DNA of 64,000 nt from Streblospio benedicti (Eukaryota > Annelida > Polychaeta > Spionida > Spionidae): NCBI GenBank assembly GCA_019095985.1, contig CM032666.1:10775909-10839908 (forward strand), in the 5' to 3' direction. The position numbers and the translations under genes were made by a program. Each line of letters begins with the position of its first letter. The first letter of the stretch is position 1. Under the pieces are notes generated by a model. The model was given only the letters and a program-made list of their open reading frames with translations. It was not told the DNA's origin and did not search any database. Below, in pieces: positions 11,311 to 23,600 of the stretch.

Positions 11311-11865
11311 GAAACCTTGATGCTGATGATAATGATGAAATGATGATTTGACTGGTGGTATGGATGATGAACAAATGGATGATGGTGCAGTGGATGAAGA
11401 TAATGTTGATTGCATGGGTAAGTTAGCATCAGAATCTTTCATAAAAAGAATGACCACGAAAAATAGAAAATGTCATCGAAAGCGCGCTTATTATTATTTT
11501 TTCCATGTGACTGGTGGTTTATTTGTATGCATTATAGGGTTACTATTTTTTTATTTATTGCATGCTTTATGTCACTGTAAAGGAAATTCTATATTAGCTT
11601 TCCAATGGCATGCATCATGCATGCATTGGAAATAACTGATAAATACAAAATAAGCAAAAACAGGTACAACCCCTTAAAAATATAAAAGTACAAGTATTAA
11701 CATTTTTGTGGAGGGTGGGTACATATAAAACATGAAAAATCACAAAAAGCTACTCGATATGTGTTGCTATCATGAAATTTTGTAATCTAACAAAAAAACA
11801 TATGAGCATTTGCCCCCCCAAGTGGTACCAGTGACTCCATTTTTCAGGGTCTGGCTCATGCACTA

Positions 11866-14670
11866 CTAGTCCTGCAGCAGTCAGCTGAAAGCATGGCAGC
11901 GTTGGGATTCGGAAATACATTGAGGAAATGAGGAAGTTAAAATTATCAATTGTATGTGTGTGTGTGGGGGAGGGGGGTTTAAAGCGGTCAAGATATCCCA
12001 CATCCCTAATATTTGGAGTGTTATTTCCCACATCACCATTATTTTGATTGATTGATTGATTGATTAATTGATTGATTGATTGATGGATGGATGGATGCAT
12101 TGAGGTTATTAGCTCCAGTCATAATAAATTCAATTTATCAGAGTTAAAACAAATAGGTTTTTTCAACTCCAAATTTAGCGTTCTAATAAAGTAGAGCAAG
12201 TGATTAAGCACATCTTTGTTGAATTGTACATATACTTGTACCATTCAGTGTTCTCAAGCAACAATCTCACACTTGCAGCAATTCACAAGTCATTTGACAT
12301 ACTATTGTTTTTTGTGTGCTCATAAATGTGGGAAATTTTGAAAATGTAAAGTGTCACAAAAAGGCATATAATTAAATGATTCCTCATAGAAAGTGTATTC
12401 ATTTATTTCCATGTTCTAAAGCAGCTTTATATTATCAATATCATTCACAAAGCTGTTAAAGGTGCGTGCGAGGAATAATGCTATTTATATACATTGTGTA
12501 CTTGAAGTAAAAAAAATGTCAGTTGCATATGAAGCTTTATTTACACAAACTAAACCACATACATATAATAATTAATGAGATTGATATGTATATACAATAT
12601 CACATTATGCACGTTTTCAATTGCATCATTACATTAAGCTTAATAAAACATTTCAACTGATAATTAAAAATATTACTAAATCATAGAACTGTTAATTGAA
12701 ACCCCAATTACACAATGTAGGGTTTTCAAAATACAGTTTGCAAACTTATGTATGTAGATGAGATTGGTATGTATATCAATTAATTATTCAGTTAGTTAAT
12801 TACCAATAGGTGAAATGTTCACATGAGATGTTTAGAATATTCAGTATAACTTTCTATGTGTTGTGCAAAGAGCACAAATATCTATATCTATACCAGTTCT
12901 TCTTCACACAAATAAAATAAATGACATAAAAAGACCAATTTGCTCCACATTAGCATTGGCGAACAACATAAATGGATACAGGTTCTTAAAAAAGGTAAAA
13001 AAAAATATTTCAAATATAAAAAATGATCAAAATGGTTAACTGTGTATTGGTTATTTGGATAATGGTAAATGGTTGCATATAATGCATACATGTCGTATCC
13101 AGTCTGGAAATGTTAAACAACTATGCAAGTCAATTGGGGTTTAACTTAGGATAACTGCAAGTAAATGAGGCTGTACAAAGGTAAATGTTAATATAAATCT
13201 TAGAGAGTAAATTTAAACACTCAAAGCAAAGTAAGAATAACAACAAACCCCTTTCATTTTATTATCATATTTCCTTTTCACATTTTCCTCAAAAACATTA
13301 CTACTGACTTAAAATGGATTTGTATATATCTAGTAAATTGTTTGTGTCAGTCTTAAGTTTACATTAAAACACTTCACCTCAGCACCATATAACAATAAAA
13401 TAACTTTTTGTGTATAAGATTCTTGTGATTATAAGTTTACATGTCAGGTCATACTTAACTTTGAGATGCAACAGCTTAACAAAACAGCTTAATCAATTTA
13501 GCTCTTACCCTCATCTAAAAAGACCTTCCACCTTTGCTTTTATTTTTGAACTTGTTACAAAACAAAACAAAAGCATAATATTTACAGAATTTCCTAAACG
13601 TCCAGAGTAAAAATCTTGACAAATGTAACAGACACTCAAATTCTGAAACAGTCTTATGTTAAATGCATTGTTGTTCCATTAAATTCACATCTTTTAATAA
13701 AAGGAACTCTGTTTTGCTCCTATCACAACACCATGTTTCAATTGTTCTGTTGTATCCATAGTTAAAAGGCTTCTACAAAAAGTGTCCATTGATCTGGATT
13801 TGTATATAAAGAAATATAGTGTACACATGCCAACAGCTTCCACACTCTTGATCAAATATCATGGCATTTATATCACAGGAACTTCCATCATTACCAATTA
13901 AGTACATGGATGGATGTATATCCACAGTAAGTCAGGTTTTACAAACTGTATGGCACATGCATAACAAGGGAACATAACCCTTGATTTACTCATGAGAATA
14001 TACTTTTGCTATGTATAATAATATCAATAAAATCAAGCATGGTGTCTGCCACAAATTAGCGGCATTCCAAATACCTGTTGGAATGAAAATAATTCTTGGA
14101 GCATTTTGTCTTTATCTTGATATCTCAACCTAGTTTATCTTCCACCATAGCGCCAAACCATAGAATACATTAAAACGTTTTAACTAGGGGTATTTCAGAG
14201 CGAAAAGAAAAAATGAAATATTTGTCATGTCTCAGAGGGTCAGGTACACTAGTAAACCCAACAAATTTCTTTCTTTGAAACATTGCTGAAAATGGCTACA
14301 TGCGTCCCCATTGTCTCTACATTGTCTCCAATAATACTTCATGTCTTCTCTGTATCACTGTTTCAAGTAAGGTTTTAACAAACCATTTAATAATAGTGAA
14401 CTTTTAAAGGAACATAGCACCGTACATGTTGACTGGTGGGACAGCAGCCTGGATAGTAGGGTCCAACATTACGAGGCTTATTAAAATTGGCTATGATATC
14501 ACGACTGCTTGAATATGTCTGAGCCCAGCTTCATATATGCCTCATGATAATGTCCTGTCTTTGTGATCCACGTGTGAGCACTTTTTTGTAGCCTCCAATG
14601 CAGTGGTGCAAGTCTCCAATCCACGTGTAAACACTTGTTTGCAACCTCATTCCCGCCTAGCTGCCTCCTG
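11866..14670. other. AT-rich spacer and possible long 3' UTR of the astacin gene
   Basis: Very AT-rich with no coding signal. It lies directly downstream (minus strand) of the astacin stop codon at 14671-14673, so part may be its 3' UTR. Several TTTATT (minus-strand AATAAA) candidates occur, for example near 13257, 12536 and 12390. None can be chosen from sequence alone. A GATT/GATG tetranucleotide run sits at about 12045-12096. Confidence 0.35.
12045..12096. repeat. (TGAT)n/(TGGA)n microsatellite
   Basis: A run of TGAT units passing into GATG/TGGA units. Confidence 0.85.
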
Positions 14671-17600
14671 TCACACCATGGTGCCCGTCGGCAGACAAGT
14701 GCTGCCTTGTAATTCGTAGCCTGTATAGCAGTACGGACACAGCTGGGTCACTTTCCTGAAATTAATTGCATTTAGAGTACATAAGGTCGCAGAATTGAGG
14801 ATAGAGTTCTTATGTCTAACTAATTATTAACTAATATATTGAATTTACTTGCAGCTTTAATTGCATTTGCTGGTTTCAACATCTATCTATTCTTTAGCTT
14901 AAGCATTAGATTGTGTTTAGACCGTGACTATATTTTGACGATATCGTCACATTGTCTGCAAAGAATAAAGGTGAAACTCCCATTTTTATGGCCTAGCAAA
15001 CCCATCCCAATGGCTATTCATTCACCTAGGTTGAACATATGTACGTATAATTCAAAACTGCTAAAACGTTCTATTAACTAGTGACGAGTAAATCATTGAG
15101 TATGCTGACGAAAAGGTGCCTGAAATAAGCTCAAATTTACTGAGGTGGGTTTAGGATTGAAATATTTAATTTGCATGGGTTGGTTTGCAGATATATGCTT
15201 TCATCATACATATCAAAACCCATGAGATCCCTTATACGTGGGACCCAAACAGCCTGAATCTGCAAGTCTGTGCCTGACATGTGCATATGTGTTTGAATGT
15301 GCCTGACTATATGTGTGTGCATGTGCACTGACCTCGTGCACGTGGTCCACAGGTCACACAGGATTCGCTTCTCCACCTCGCACGTCTTGTAGCACGGCGC
15401 CTGGCCGCACGGCATCTTGTCCGCCTGGATGTTACTGGACCTGCAACAGCACAGCCAAGTTTTATGTATTGGCGTGACATGTTGGTAGCCTCACAATTGA
15501 CATTGTTACTAACTCACTACAGTATCACTGGACACACCGTTCAGTTACATATAATCATGTGTGTTCTTCAGTGCTCAGAGTACATGTCTTACACCAGCAG
15601 TGCATGCCCGTAGGATGGGCTAAGATCAGAGGCCATGGCCTTCTCATTTTGTGGGGATTAACACATAAACATCAATGATGGCCATACCAATATATTTTGG
15701 GAAATTTCCGAACAAATTGAATTGCTCCTTTTTATTGTGTTAGACCACAATCTTCAAATGGCATTTAACAATCTCATTTTGCTTCTTACGGACCTGCAGT
15801 ACATTTCTACCCTCTTGAGTTCTGCAGTACTCAACACTTGCACTTTAGCTATTATCAATATATAATCTTTTGTGTTCTGCAGTACTTACCCACAGTATCC
15901 CGGAGACGTGCATGTGCGCGTCCGCACGGCCACGCCTCCGCCGCACTTGACCGAGCAGATGGACCAGTCGCTCCACTCGGTCCATATCTGGGAGGGCGGC
16001 TGCGGAAGGCTCGGCACCTGGTCTAGTGGGGTGATAAGTGGGGATGTTAGCAGACATCATGCTTGTATATTGAGCCACGTGGTGTAGACTAAATGCTTCC
16101 TTATTCTATTCATCTCTCTATTCACTGTAGCAAGCAGAATATTTTTTCCAACTTGACTGCACCAAGTGGAATATCAATTTCATTAAGATGTGCAATTATG
16201 CTGTGACAGAAAACAAAAATGAATGTCAAACATTTCTTAAAAACAGGTTCCTTTTAACAAAAAGTGGTGGCTGGGTGGTACCTTGGTTGTAGACTCCAGG
16301 CTGCATAAAGTTGGGGCTTGGACTGTATTCACGACGCTCACTGTTACTGCGTGCTACAAAATACATGATGTTTTTGCGAAGTTGTAGATTGTGAAATATA
16401 TGTTCCTAAGACAAGTGCAAGCACACTGACCGATCCAGGAAGAGCCCCCCCCCCACACACACACACAGGAAAGTAATATTCTTAGCCTATGAAAGAGACG
16501 AAAACTTCGAGTCACTTGGGGTGACACTAGTAACAGTATGATATTGTATCTACATTAGGTGAGGTGCCCCGCGATTAGTGAAACAGTTTTAGTAAATATA
16601 TGCACTCATGGAGACAACAGAAGAATAGAAAAGCGGAAAAGGTGTCCCTATTAGTGAGGTGTCCCCATGGCCGTGAGGTATAACTGTACACTGGGGGGGG
16701 GGGGGTATAAGACTTTGGGAGGTGGGAGATTGGTGTGAAAAAATGTGGGAGGTGGGAGAATAGGCAGCCAAAGTGGGAGATAGCCAAGCAAAGTGGCCCG
16801 AAGTGGGAGGTGGGAGACTGAGATTTTTGTACATATTTTTTTTCGCGGACCCTTTTTAAGTGGGAGGTGGGAGAAAGGCAATGGGAAGTGGGAGAATGAG
16901 GCAAAAAAATTTGGGAGATGGGAGACTGGCAACCCTCATAAACCCCCCCCCCCCTACACTGGTTGCTCCCACCCCCTTTCTGAGAACCTGGATCTGTCAT
17001 TCTATCAAGACATATAGGGTTTAGTGTTAAATTTGAGATGGATACTTATCATTCGGATGACGACTAGAAATTCATTAGTCACTTATTACTAACATACATG
17101 TAGTAGTCGATATATTAAGTTATACCCGTAGTGATATAATTCATAATACGTGGCTGAGTGCACAAATTGCATATATGCAGTCGTTTCTATAATATCGTGA
17201 AATAAGATGTGACGTAGAGGAATCTCTCGCCATGTCTGCAGAGATGTATCACACACTGACTTCTGGGACTCGATCTCTGGACCACTATAATTATGGGCCA
17301 CTGTGCCACCTATTCACCAAGCACTTAACCAAGGCAGGAATATTAGACCACTCACCTATCTTGACAACATTGAAAATGCCCTGCCATTTCAACGGAGTGT
17401 GTTAATGATATCGTCTTATATGCGTATGCCTCAGTTTGAATGGCATAATATTTTTAAAGTATAGTTTGGCCAGCATGGCCCAGTGGTCTAGTGCGCATGC
17501 CTTGCATTTTTTGACATCAATTTGCATCGAATGTGGTGGTCCAATTATTAAAGCTTGTGGCCTTGTGACACAGCCTTGTATAGACTTTGGGTAGGAAACC

Positions 17601-20600
17601 TCTCATGCTCTATGTCAATACGTCCACACCATTAATTATGATATCATCGTACAAAGTTAGATTTGTATTTGATAACTTTATAGATATGGCATTTAAGCGT
17701 AAGTAATGATAATCTGAGATCCATGAAAAGAACACGACGAGTTGTTAATATATTGATAAGATTCATAGATCAAGACACATTTTAGATACATGTATGAACT
17801 TGGGTGTAATTATTGACACATGCATTTTTTAAAATCAAGTATATAGGGCAATATCAGATAGCTACATTTTGACAGCCACTGTGGCTATGTGATAGCCCCA
17901 GAGACTTAGAAAAGAAATTATCTATGTTAAAGTTAATAAGAGGTTGATGGGGGACTCACCTATTGCTCGTGGGTCTGAGCTTTGAATGGGGGAGGCATGC
18001 AGGGTGGGGATGATGTTAGACAACAGCAACTGTTGCTCCCGGGGTGCTGCAAGAAAGGTTTCTTAAGGGTGTGAAATTCATAGCACTGCTGCTAATGAAG
18101 TGAAAAATAAGATTTCATAAAGTACAGATTTCTTAGTAGGTGAAATACCCTCTCTTAGCATTGCCAAACATAAGATTGTTATTGGAAATTTAGTGAAATC
18201 TGTAGTAGCATGATATACCAGAATTAGGTAATAGTAACATATAGTCAAGTAAGGGTATGTGAAAAACATTGTTGCTGCTGCTTCTATGGTATTAGTGCGA
18301 ATAAGTTAACGATATAATTTTAATTTTTCTAATGAGAAGTCTTTAACACAACAATACGGGAGATGATGATCACTTGGATGATTAGTACGTGGCATTTGTA
18401 GATATTAGAGCTGAGATGCTGTGTTGGGGTTTCTCACCTCGGCACTTGTTCCCCACCAGGGTGTAGCCGTTACAGCAGTACGTCTCGTCACGGTGGCACG
18501 TCGCGTACCGGGTCTTGGTCACCGTCCTATAATATCAGTAAATGTGCTTATTTGGAGTTGTACTTCAATGTTATCGTGCTGCTGTGACTTTATATTCACA
18601 CCACGTCGGCGGTATCTTTGTCACGCTATATAATGTTCTACCTCAATGAGCCCGGGACCATTCCATATGCAGATCCAGGTTAAGTGCCCTCACCCACACT
18701 TTCTGAATACCTTGATCTCCCGGCTTGATCTGCATGTACATCCAACACTAGCTATTGGAGCACATTAGCGTTCACTAGCCTGACTGTAACCTACATTAAT
18801 GTCTCGGTCAGCATGGTATCGCAGTGTACAACTTTCAATTAAGACTCCCACGGTTCTTTCGTAAAGAGACCACTTCTCGTGCTTATATTTGAATGCGACG
18901 TTAGAAGTGGGTGGGGGAATGTTTAATTCACAATTAAATCCAACAATCTTGATACTATACAATGTACAGCCCTTGGTGCATTCCAACATTCTTACTTTCT
19001 TTTGCAGCACACCAATAGCCTCAACCTTTGCTCACATCATACAGTGGAACCCCTCTGCGATCACTGAAAGTCTCACCTCAAATGCAGGTTCATATATAGT
19101 GGTCTCTAAATGAACTTTATGAATGTTAAATGTACACTGAAAACTGATCTTATCATATAGAGAGAGGCTGTCTAATGGAATGTTCCACTGCATAAGTCAT
19201 GAATTGCATAGCGCTGAATAAAGTTGCTGTGTTTATATGAAACACATAGAAAGTTATGGATGAAACCCAGATGTCAAATAATCACAGAAAACCATGAGCC
19301 CCCCCATACGTCACAAACAGTTTTGCGTTTTACCATTCTTCCCCAGAAAAATGCAAGACAAAAAGTAATTTCGATTCTTGGCATCTCTGTTATTTTATAG
19401 GACCTATTTTATATTAACTTGCAGGCATATGAAATCATTGAAATTCACTGGATGCAACGCATTTTCAGAGAAAAACTTGATCTGTCATTAACCTGGATCT
19501 ACCAGCAACCTGGGTCTGGCAGTGTACTCACTGAGTCCCGCAACCCTCCGTGTACCACCACGACGGGCACGCGATCTCCGTCTTGTCCTCCCACGTCTGT
19601 GCGCACGTGAAGGCCACGCGCCGCACGCACGCCGGCTCCATCTGGCCCATGACGCCATTGCCATGGCAACCGCCACACGACTCTGTTGGCAGAGGGATGA
19701 GTCTATGATCTTACTTAATCTGATTGATATAAGCTCACCTTTTCTTATCTTACATTGTCTTATATTATATTCCATTATCTTTAATTTGCAGGAACGTAAA
19801 TTGGTTAACATAACGCACCCACAAGATCATTTTTAGTGTTTTGAATCAGAAAAATGGACATACAGAAAATCCTAATATGTGTACACGAGACGCGTGCACA
19901 CGAGTTTCTTCTATACAAACATCTTACAATTCATATTAAAACGTGATGGATGAACTTATTTGAATGTCTTCAAAATGGACACAGGGTCATCACACCCAAT
20001 ATCGGACCTCATATGCGTGGCCTAGTTATCTCGTCTTACTTTATGTTACCCTATCTTATCATATATTAACCTAGTGATACAGTACTGATACACACACAAC
20101 TATAGTACTCACTGATGTAGTACTTGGCCTTGAAGCCCTTGCGCGGGAACTTGCATTTCCACGGGTACTTGTTGTCGTCACAGCGAGCGCTGTCCATGTA
20201 CGAGCGGAACAGCACGAGCATCTCGTTGCCGTCGGAGCGCAGCGGCTCCTGCGGCGCCTCCTCCATGCAGAACCTGCAGGGGACAATGTGCTTCATGATT
20301 TTTAAATGTTTTAAGGTACAGTAAAACCTCCAATAAACACAACCTCTATATTGGTACCACCTCTATAATAAGACCACTTTCCACGGTCGCAAATATTCAT
20401 AAAGCTACCCGAATGAATCACTGTAAAGAGACCACCTCCCTATTGAGACCACTTAACACTTGTCCCAATGTAGTCATAATGGAAAGGTTCTACTGTAATC
20501 ATCGCATAAACCCAGAAGCAGTACCAACCGTATCTCAGTGACGGTTCCACAGACTCTCTGACTATGCACATTGCTTCAATGTGAGAAGGAGAGAGTCCTG

Positions 20601-23600
20601 ATATTTCCTCTTTATCGGTTTAAAGACAACTATAAGTGGTAACAGGGTGCTCCTTTCTAGAGACTCCAAGACGATTACGTACCTGGCCCCGGTGAGGGAG
20701 AGGCTGCTGTTGTAGCGCACCTCCACGTAGTCCTTACACACGTCCTCGTGGCCCACCAGCCCGAACCGCCCGTCAAACTCCAGGTACACGTGGGTGCCGG
20801 CCGGCGCCTGCACAGTGTGCACGAAGGTGTGTGAGAGTTCATAGTTTTAAATCTGATAAAAACTAGCACTAATCATGCCATTGATCATAGGTGAAATAAA
20901 AAATCATTGATCATAGTTAAAATGTATAGCTAAAGAATAAGTCATAACTTTGATCATTTCTAGCGCAAGTAAAACAAAAGAGCCAGATAAGATCAGATGT
21001 GCACTTTGCCATGCCTATTGTCTCTTGCACATCATGTAAGATATAACTGTATCGATACCAGCTTTGATCAGCTACTGGCTGCGCACGCTTCTATCACATT
21101 CTCTACTAAGTGTCAAAACAACACAGTAACATAAATGGGGTGGGGGGTTGAGGGATGACATTAATGTCGAAATCTGATTGTTTTTGCCCATGATGGGCAA
21201 AAACAATGAAATTTTGGGCCCCATCTTTTGAGGGCTACGAAACCTATGATGAAACCCACTTGTTGCGCCGCCGACTCCACCCCACCCCCACCCCCAACTT
21301 ACATGCAAGAACTATAGGCCTGACTCTTTCATAGGAAAGAGGCCTGTGTGCTCGGGTCCGCACTGACCTTGATGAGCCAGCTGCAGCTGACGTCAGCGCG
21401 GTAGTTGAGGGGGTAGCCGGGGCTGTAGATGCTGCCGTTGTACGCCGCCAGCAGCGTGCCGCCGCAGTACGCTGTAAATGCAGTACAAAGTGCTATAAAT
21501 GCAGTACAAAGCGTGTAGTATGCTGTACATAGAGGACATTGCGTACAGTACACAATCATTCATGCATATGGTTCACTACTACAGTACGGCCTCCTGTTGT
21601 AAAGTGCCTACCGTTCCGGGGGTTGGCGGGTCGCTCGCAGAACTGTCCGCCGAAGCCGTCGGGACAGCGACACTGCGAGCACGCCTTGGGGTCCTGGTAG
21701 CCGTCCCGCTGGCACGGCTCTGTCAGGTTGATGCCGCGCACAGAGCACTCGGCTGCAAGTGGAGGGTTTGGGTCAGACAGTCCCGTATTTCAGTCCTGTG
21801 GAAACTGAATCTGTCGTGCTAAATCGCCTGTTAGATTGTCTCGTCACAAGCGGGTAGAATCATCTTTTACAGTATGTATGTGTGTGTATGTAGGCTATGT
21901 GTATGTGTCATGGTATTATATAGTGACGTCACCCGACTTTGGAGGCTGATGAGTGTCGTCAGGCTTACCCTCGCAGTACGCGATGTTGGCGAGCTTGACG
22001 TCGTAGAAGGACAGCTCCTGGCGCTGACCTATGACCCGCATCATGCGCAGATCCCGTGTTGTCACCGTGGACAGCGTGCTGTTCACGTCACGGGCGTAAA
22101 ACTACAAGCGAAAGAGAAAAGAGTCGTCATTGTGACGGTGGAAAACGGTAATGTGAGTTTGTGTCGTAGACCTATTTATGAACAAGAGCTATACGCCCGG
22201 GGAACTGCGCTGTAGAAAGATCTAGAAACTGAATAAAAACAAACAAAACAAACCCAACAACCCGGGGATCCACCTGGCTTTAATTCAGTGAGCAAACAAC
22301 ATTTTGTCGAAATATTGGATGTTGATTTTAATTCTTTAAATAGGTAGACCTACAGTTATTTAAGAAATGTGACTGAAGAACTTATTTAGTAGCAATGGTT
22401 GAGGTACCACTGGCAGTGCCAGATTTTCTAAAAGTAAGTGAATGCCAAATGCATGAATTTCATGTTTCTCATAACCTTGAATCTGTCAGCGCAACCCCTC
22501 ATCATGATACTTCCACCCACTCTTCCCCCTCGTCCCTCCCAATCACCCCTACTCACCTTCGAGCCGTAGTGCATGTCGGAGCCCAGGTCGTAGGGCACGC
22601 CAAGCGTGACGATCTCACCCCACGTGCGCTTGTCGAAGTTGTAGAGCTTGCCGTCCGACACGTTGGCCTTGTTGACGGCGATGTAGAGGTCGCGGTCGGG
22701 CCGGCTCTGCTCGTGCCAGAAGCCGATGGCGTGGCCCACCTCGTGGGCGATCGTGCCGTTCTGTGGCGGCAAGGGAAGCAGAAGTCATCAAAGATACTTG
22801 ATACTGTATAAACAGTAAACCATCGCCATGTGGCAACTCATGGGTAGGGACACCTAGCAAACAGGGGCACCTTTTCATTTCCATGTTTGCTATTATAATT
22901 ATATGAAGTGACACCGAGTCGAGAGATGCATTGATGGGAGGTACACTGTACGTAAAGAATTATTGTACAATCAACACATTTTGCACACTTTGTATCATGT
23001 ACATTATCCATAATTAGCGAAATTGTCTCGATTACAAATTGTCTTGGCCTCATTATATGATTTTAAATGGGTGACTGAATGATAGACCTTGAAGGACTGG
23101 GTATTTATATGCATGTAGAAGAATATCTAAATTCAATTATATTTGTTAACTGGATTGTATTACCATGTCATATTAATGAACAAATCAAAACAATAAATCA
23201 ATGTACACCACCCTATTAAATTGATTGTGGTTTATATTATATGTCAGCTGCAATTGATATACATGGCTTCCGCTTAATTCACCTGATGTGCTCTGACATA
23301 TAGACCTAGACACTCGGGGTGGGGGTGGAGGTGGGGGGTGTCTTATCTGTCTGGTAGTACGGGTGTGCCATTTCTATGGGTCACCTTTTTAGACATTTCA
23401 GGAATAGGGATGGGTCTAAATGTTGTGATTTTAGTACAGCACAGCTATGGGTCTAAATTTTGTGATGTTTTGTACAGCTACTGGTTTTAAATTAAATGCA
23501 CAGGTATTGTTAGTATAAGTTTAATTTTGTTTGATACTGATATATGTTCTTAATATTTTGTTGATAAAATGTTAACAGTATGTAGTTTCATTGTCTAATA

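Larger units (their letters stand above)
8534..11863 (+). mobile_element. 3.3-kb transposon with long terminal inverted repeats carrying a PIN-like/Cys-rich gene
   Basis: The left end (8534 to about 8665) and the complement of the right end (11863 to about 11740) match over roughly 125 bp. Both start GTG(T/C)ATGAGCCAGA and share CACTGGTACCAC-like and GGGGGCAAATGCTCAT phrases, and both end in CATATCGAGTAGCTTTTTGTG. TA flanks both sides (8532-8533 and 11864-11865), possibly the target duplication. Inside are a broken gene (9607-11163), repeated AAATGGCCGCCA phrases at 8860-9030, and a GAT microsatellite. The two ends differ by several percent and contain indels, so the copy is not young. Confidence 0.75.
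14671..18526 (-). other. C-terminal Cys modules and TSP1 exons of the astacin gene
   Basis: Exon 18526-18438 encodes [20 protein letters not shown] then KC, an EMI-like CC-x-G-Y ending. Exons 18046-17960 and 16353-16282 are a low-complexity linker. Exon 16022-15890 has a clear TSP1 start, [18 protein letters not shown] with VRTRTC after it, completed by CGQAPC in exon 15440-15333. The last exon, 14755-14671, ends [17 protein letters not shown] then TGTMV and stop, echoing the first module. TSP1 W-x-x-W sites are often C-mannosylated and bind matrix. Confidence 0.82.

Noticed and set aside
11003-11457. His-, Ser- and Ile-rich minus-strand frames
   Set aside because: They are translations of the GAT microsatellite, antisense to the transposon gene tail.
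17460-17560. Possible plus-strand tRNA gene (GGCCCAGTGGTCTAGTGCG)
   Set aside because: It has an A-box-like start, but no B box in place and no cloverleaf; at most an old tRNA-derived fragment.
22395-22811. 138-codon plus-strand frame
   Set aside because: Antisense shadow of the astacin catalytic exon.
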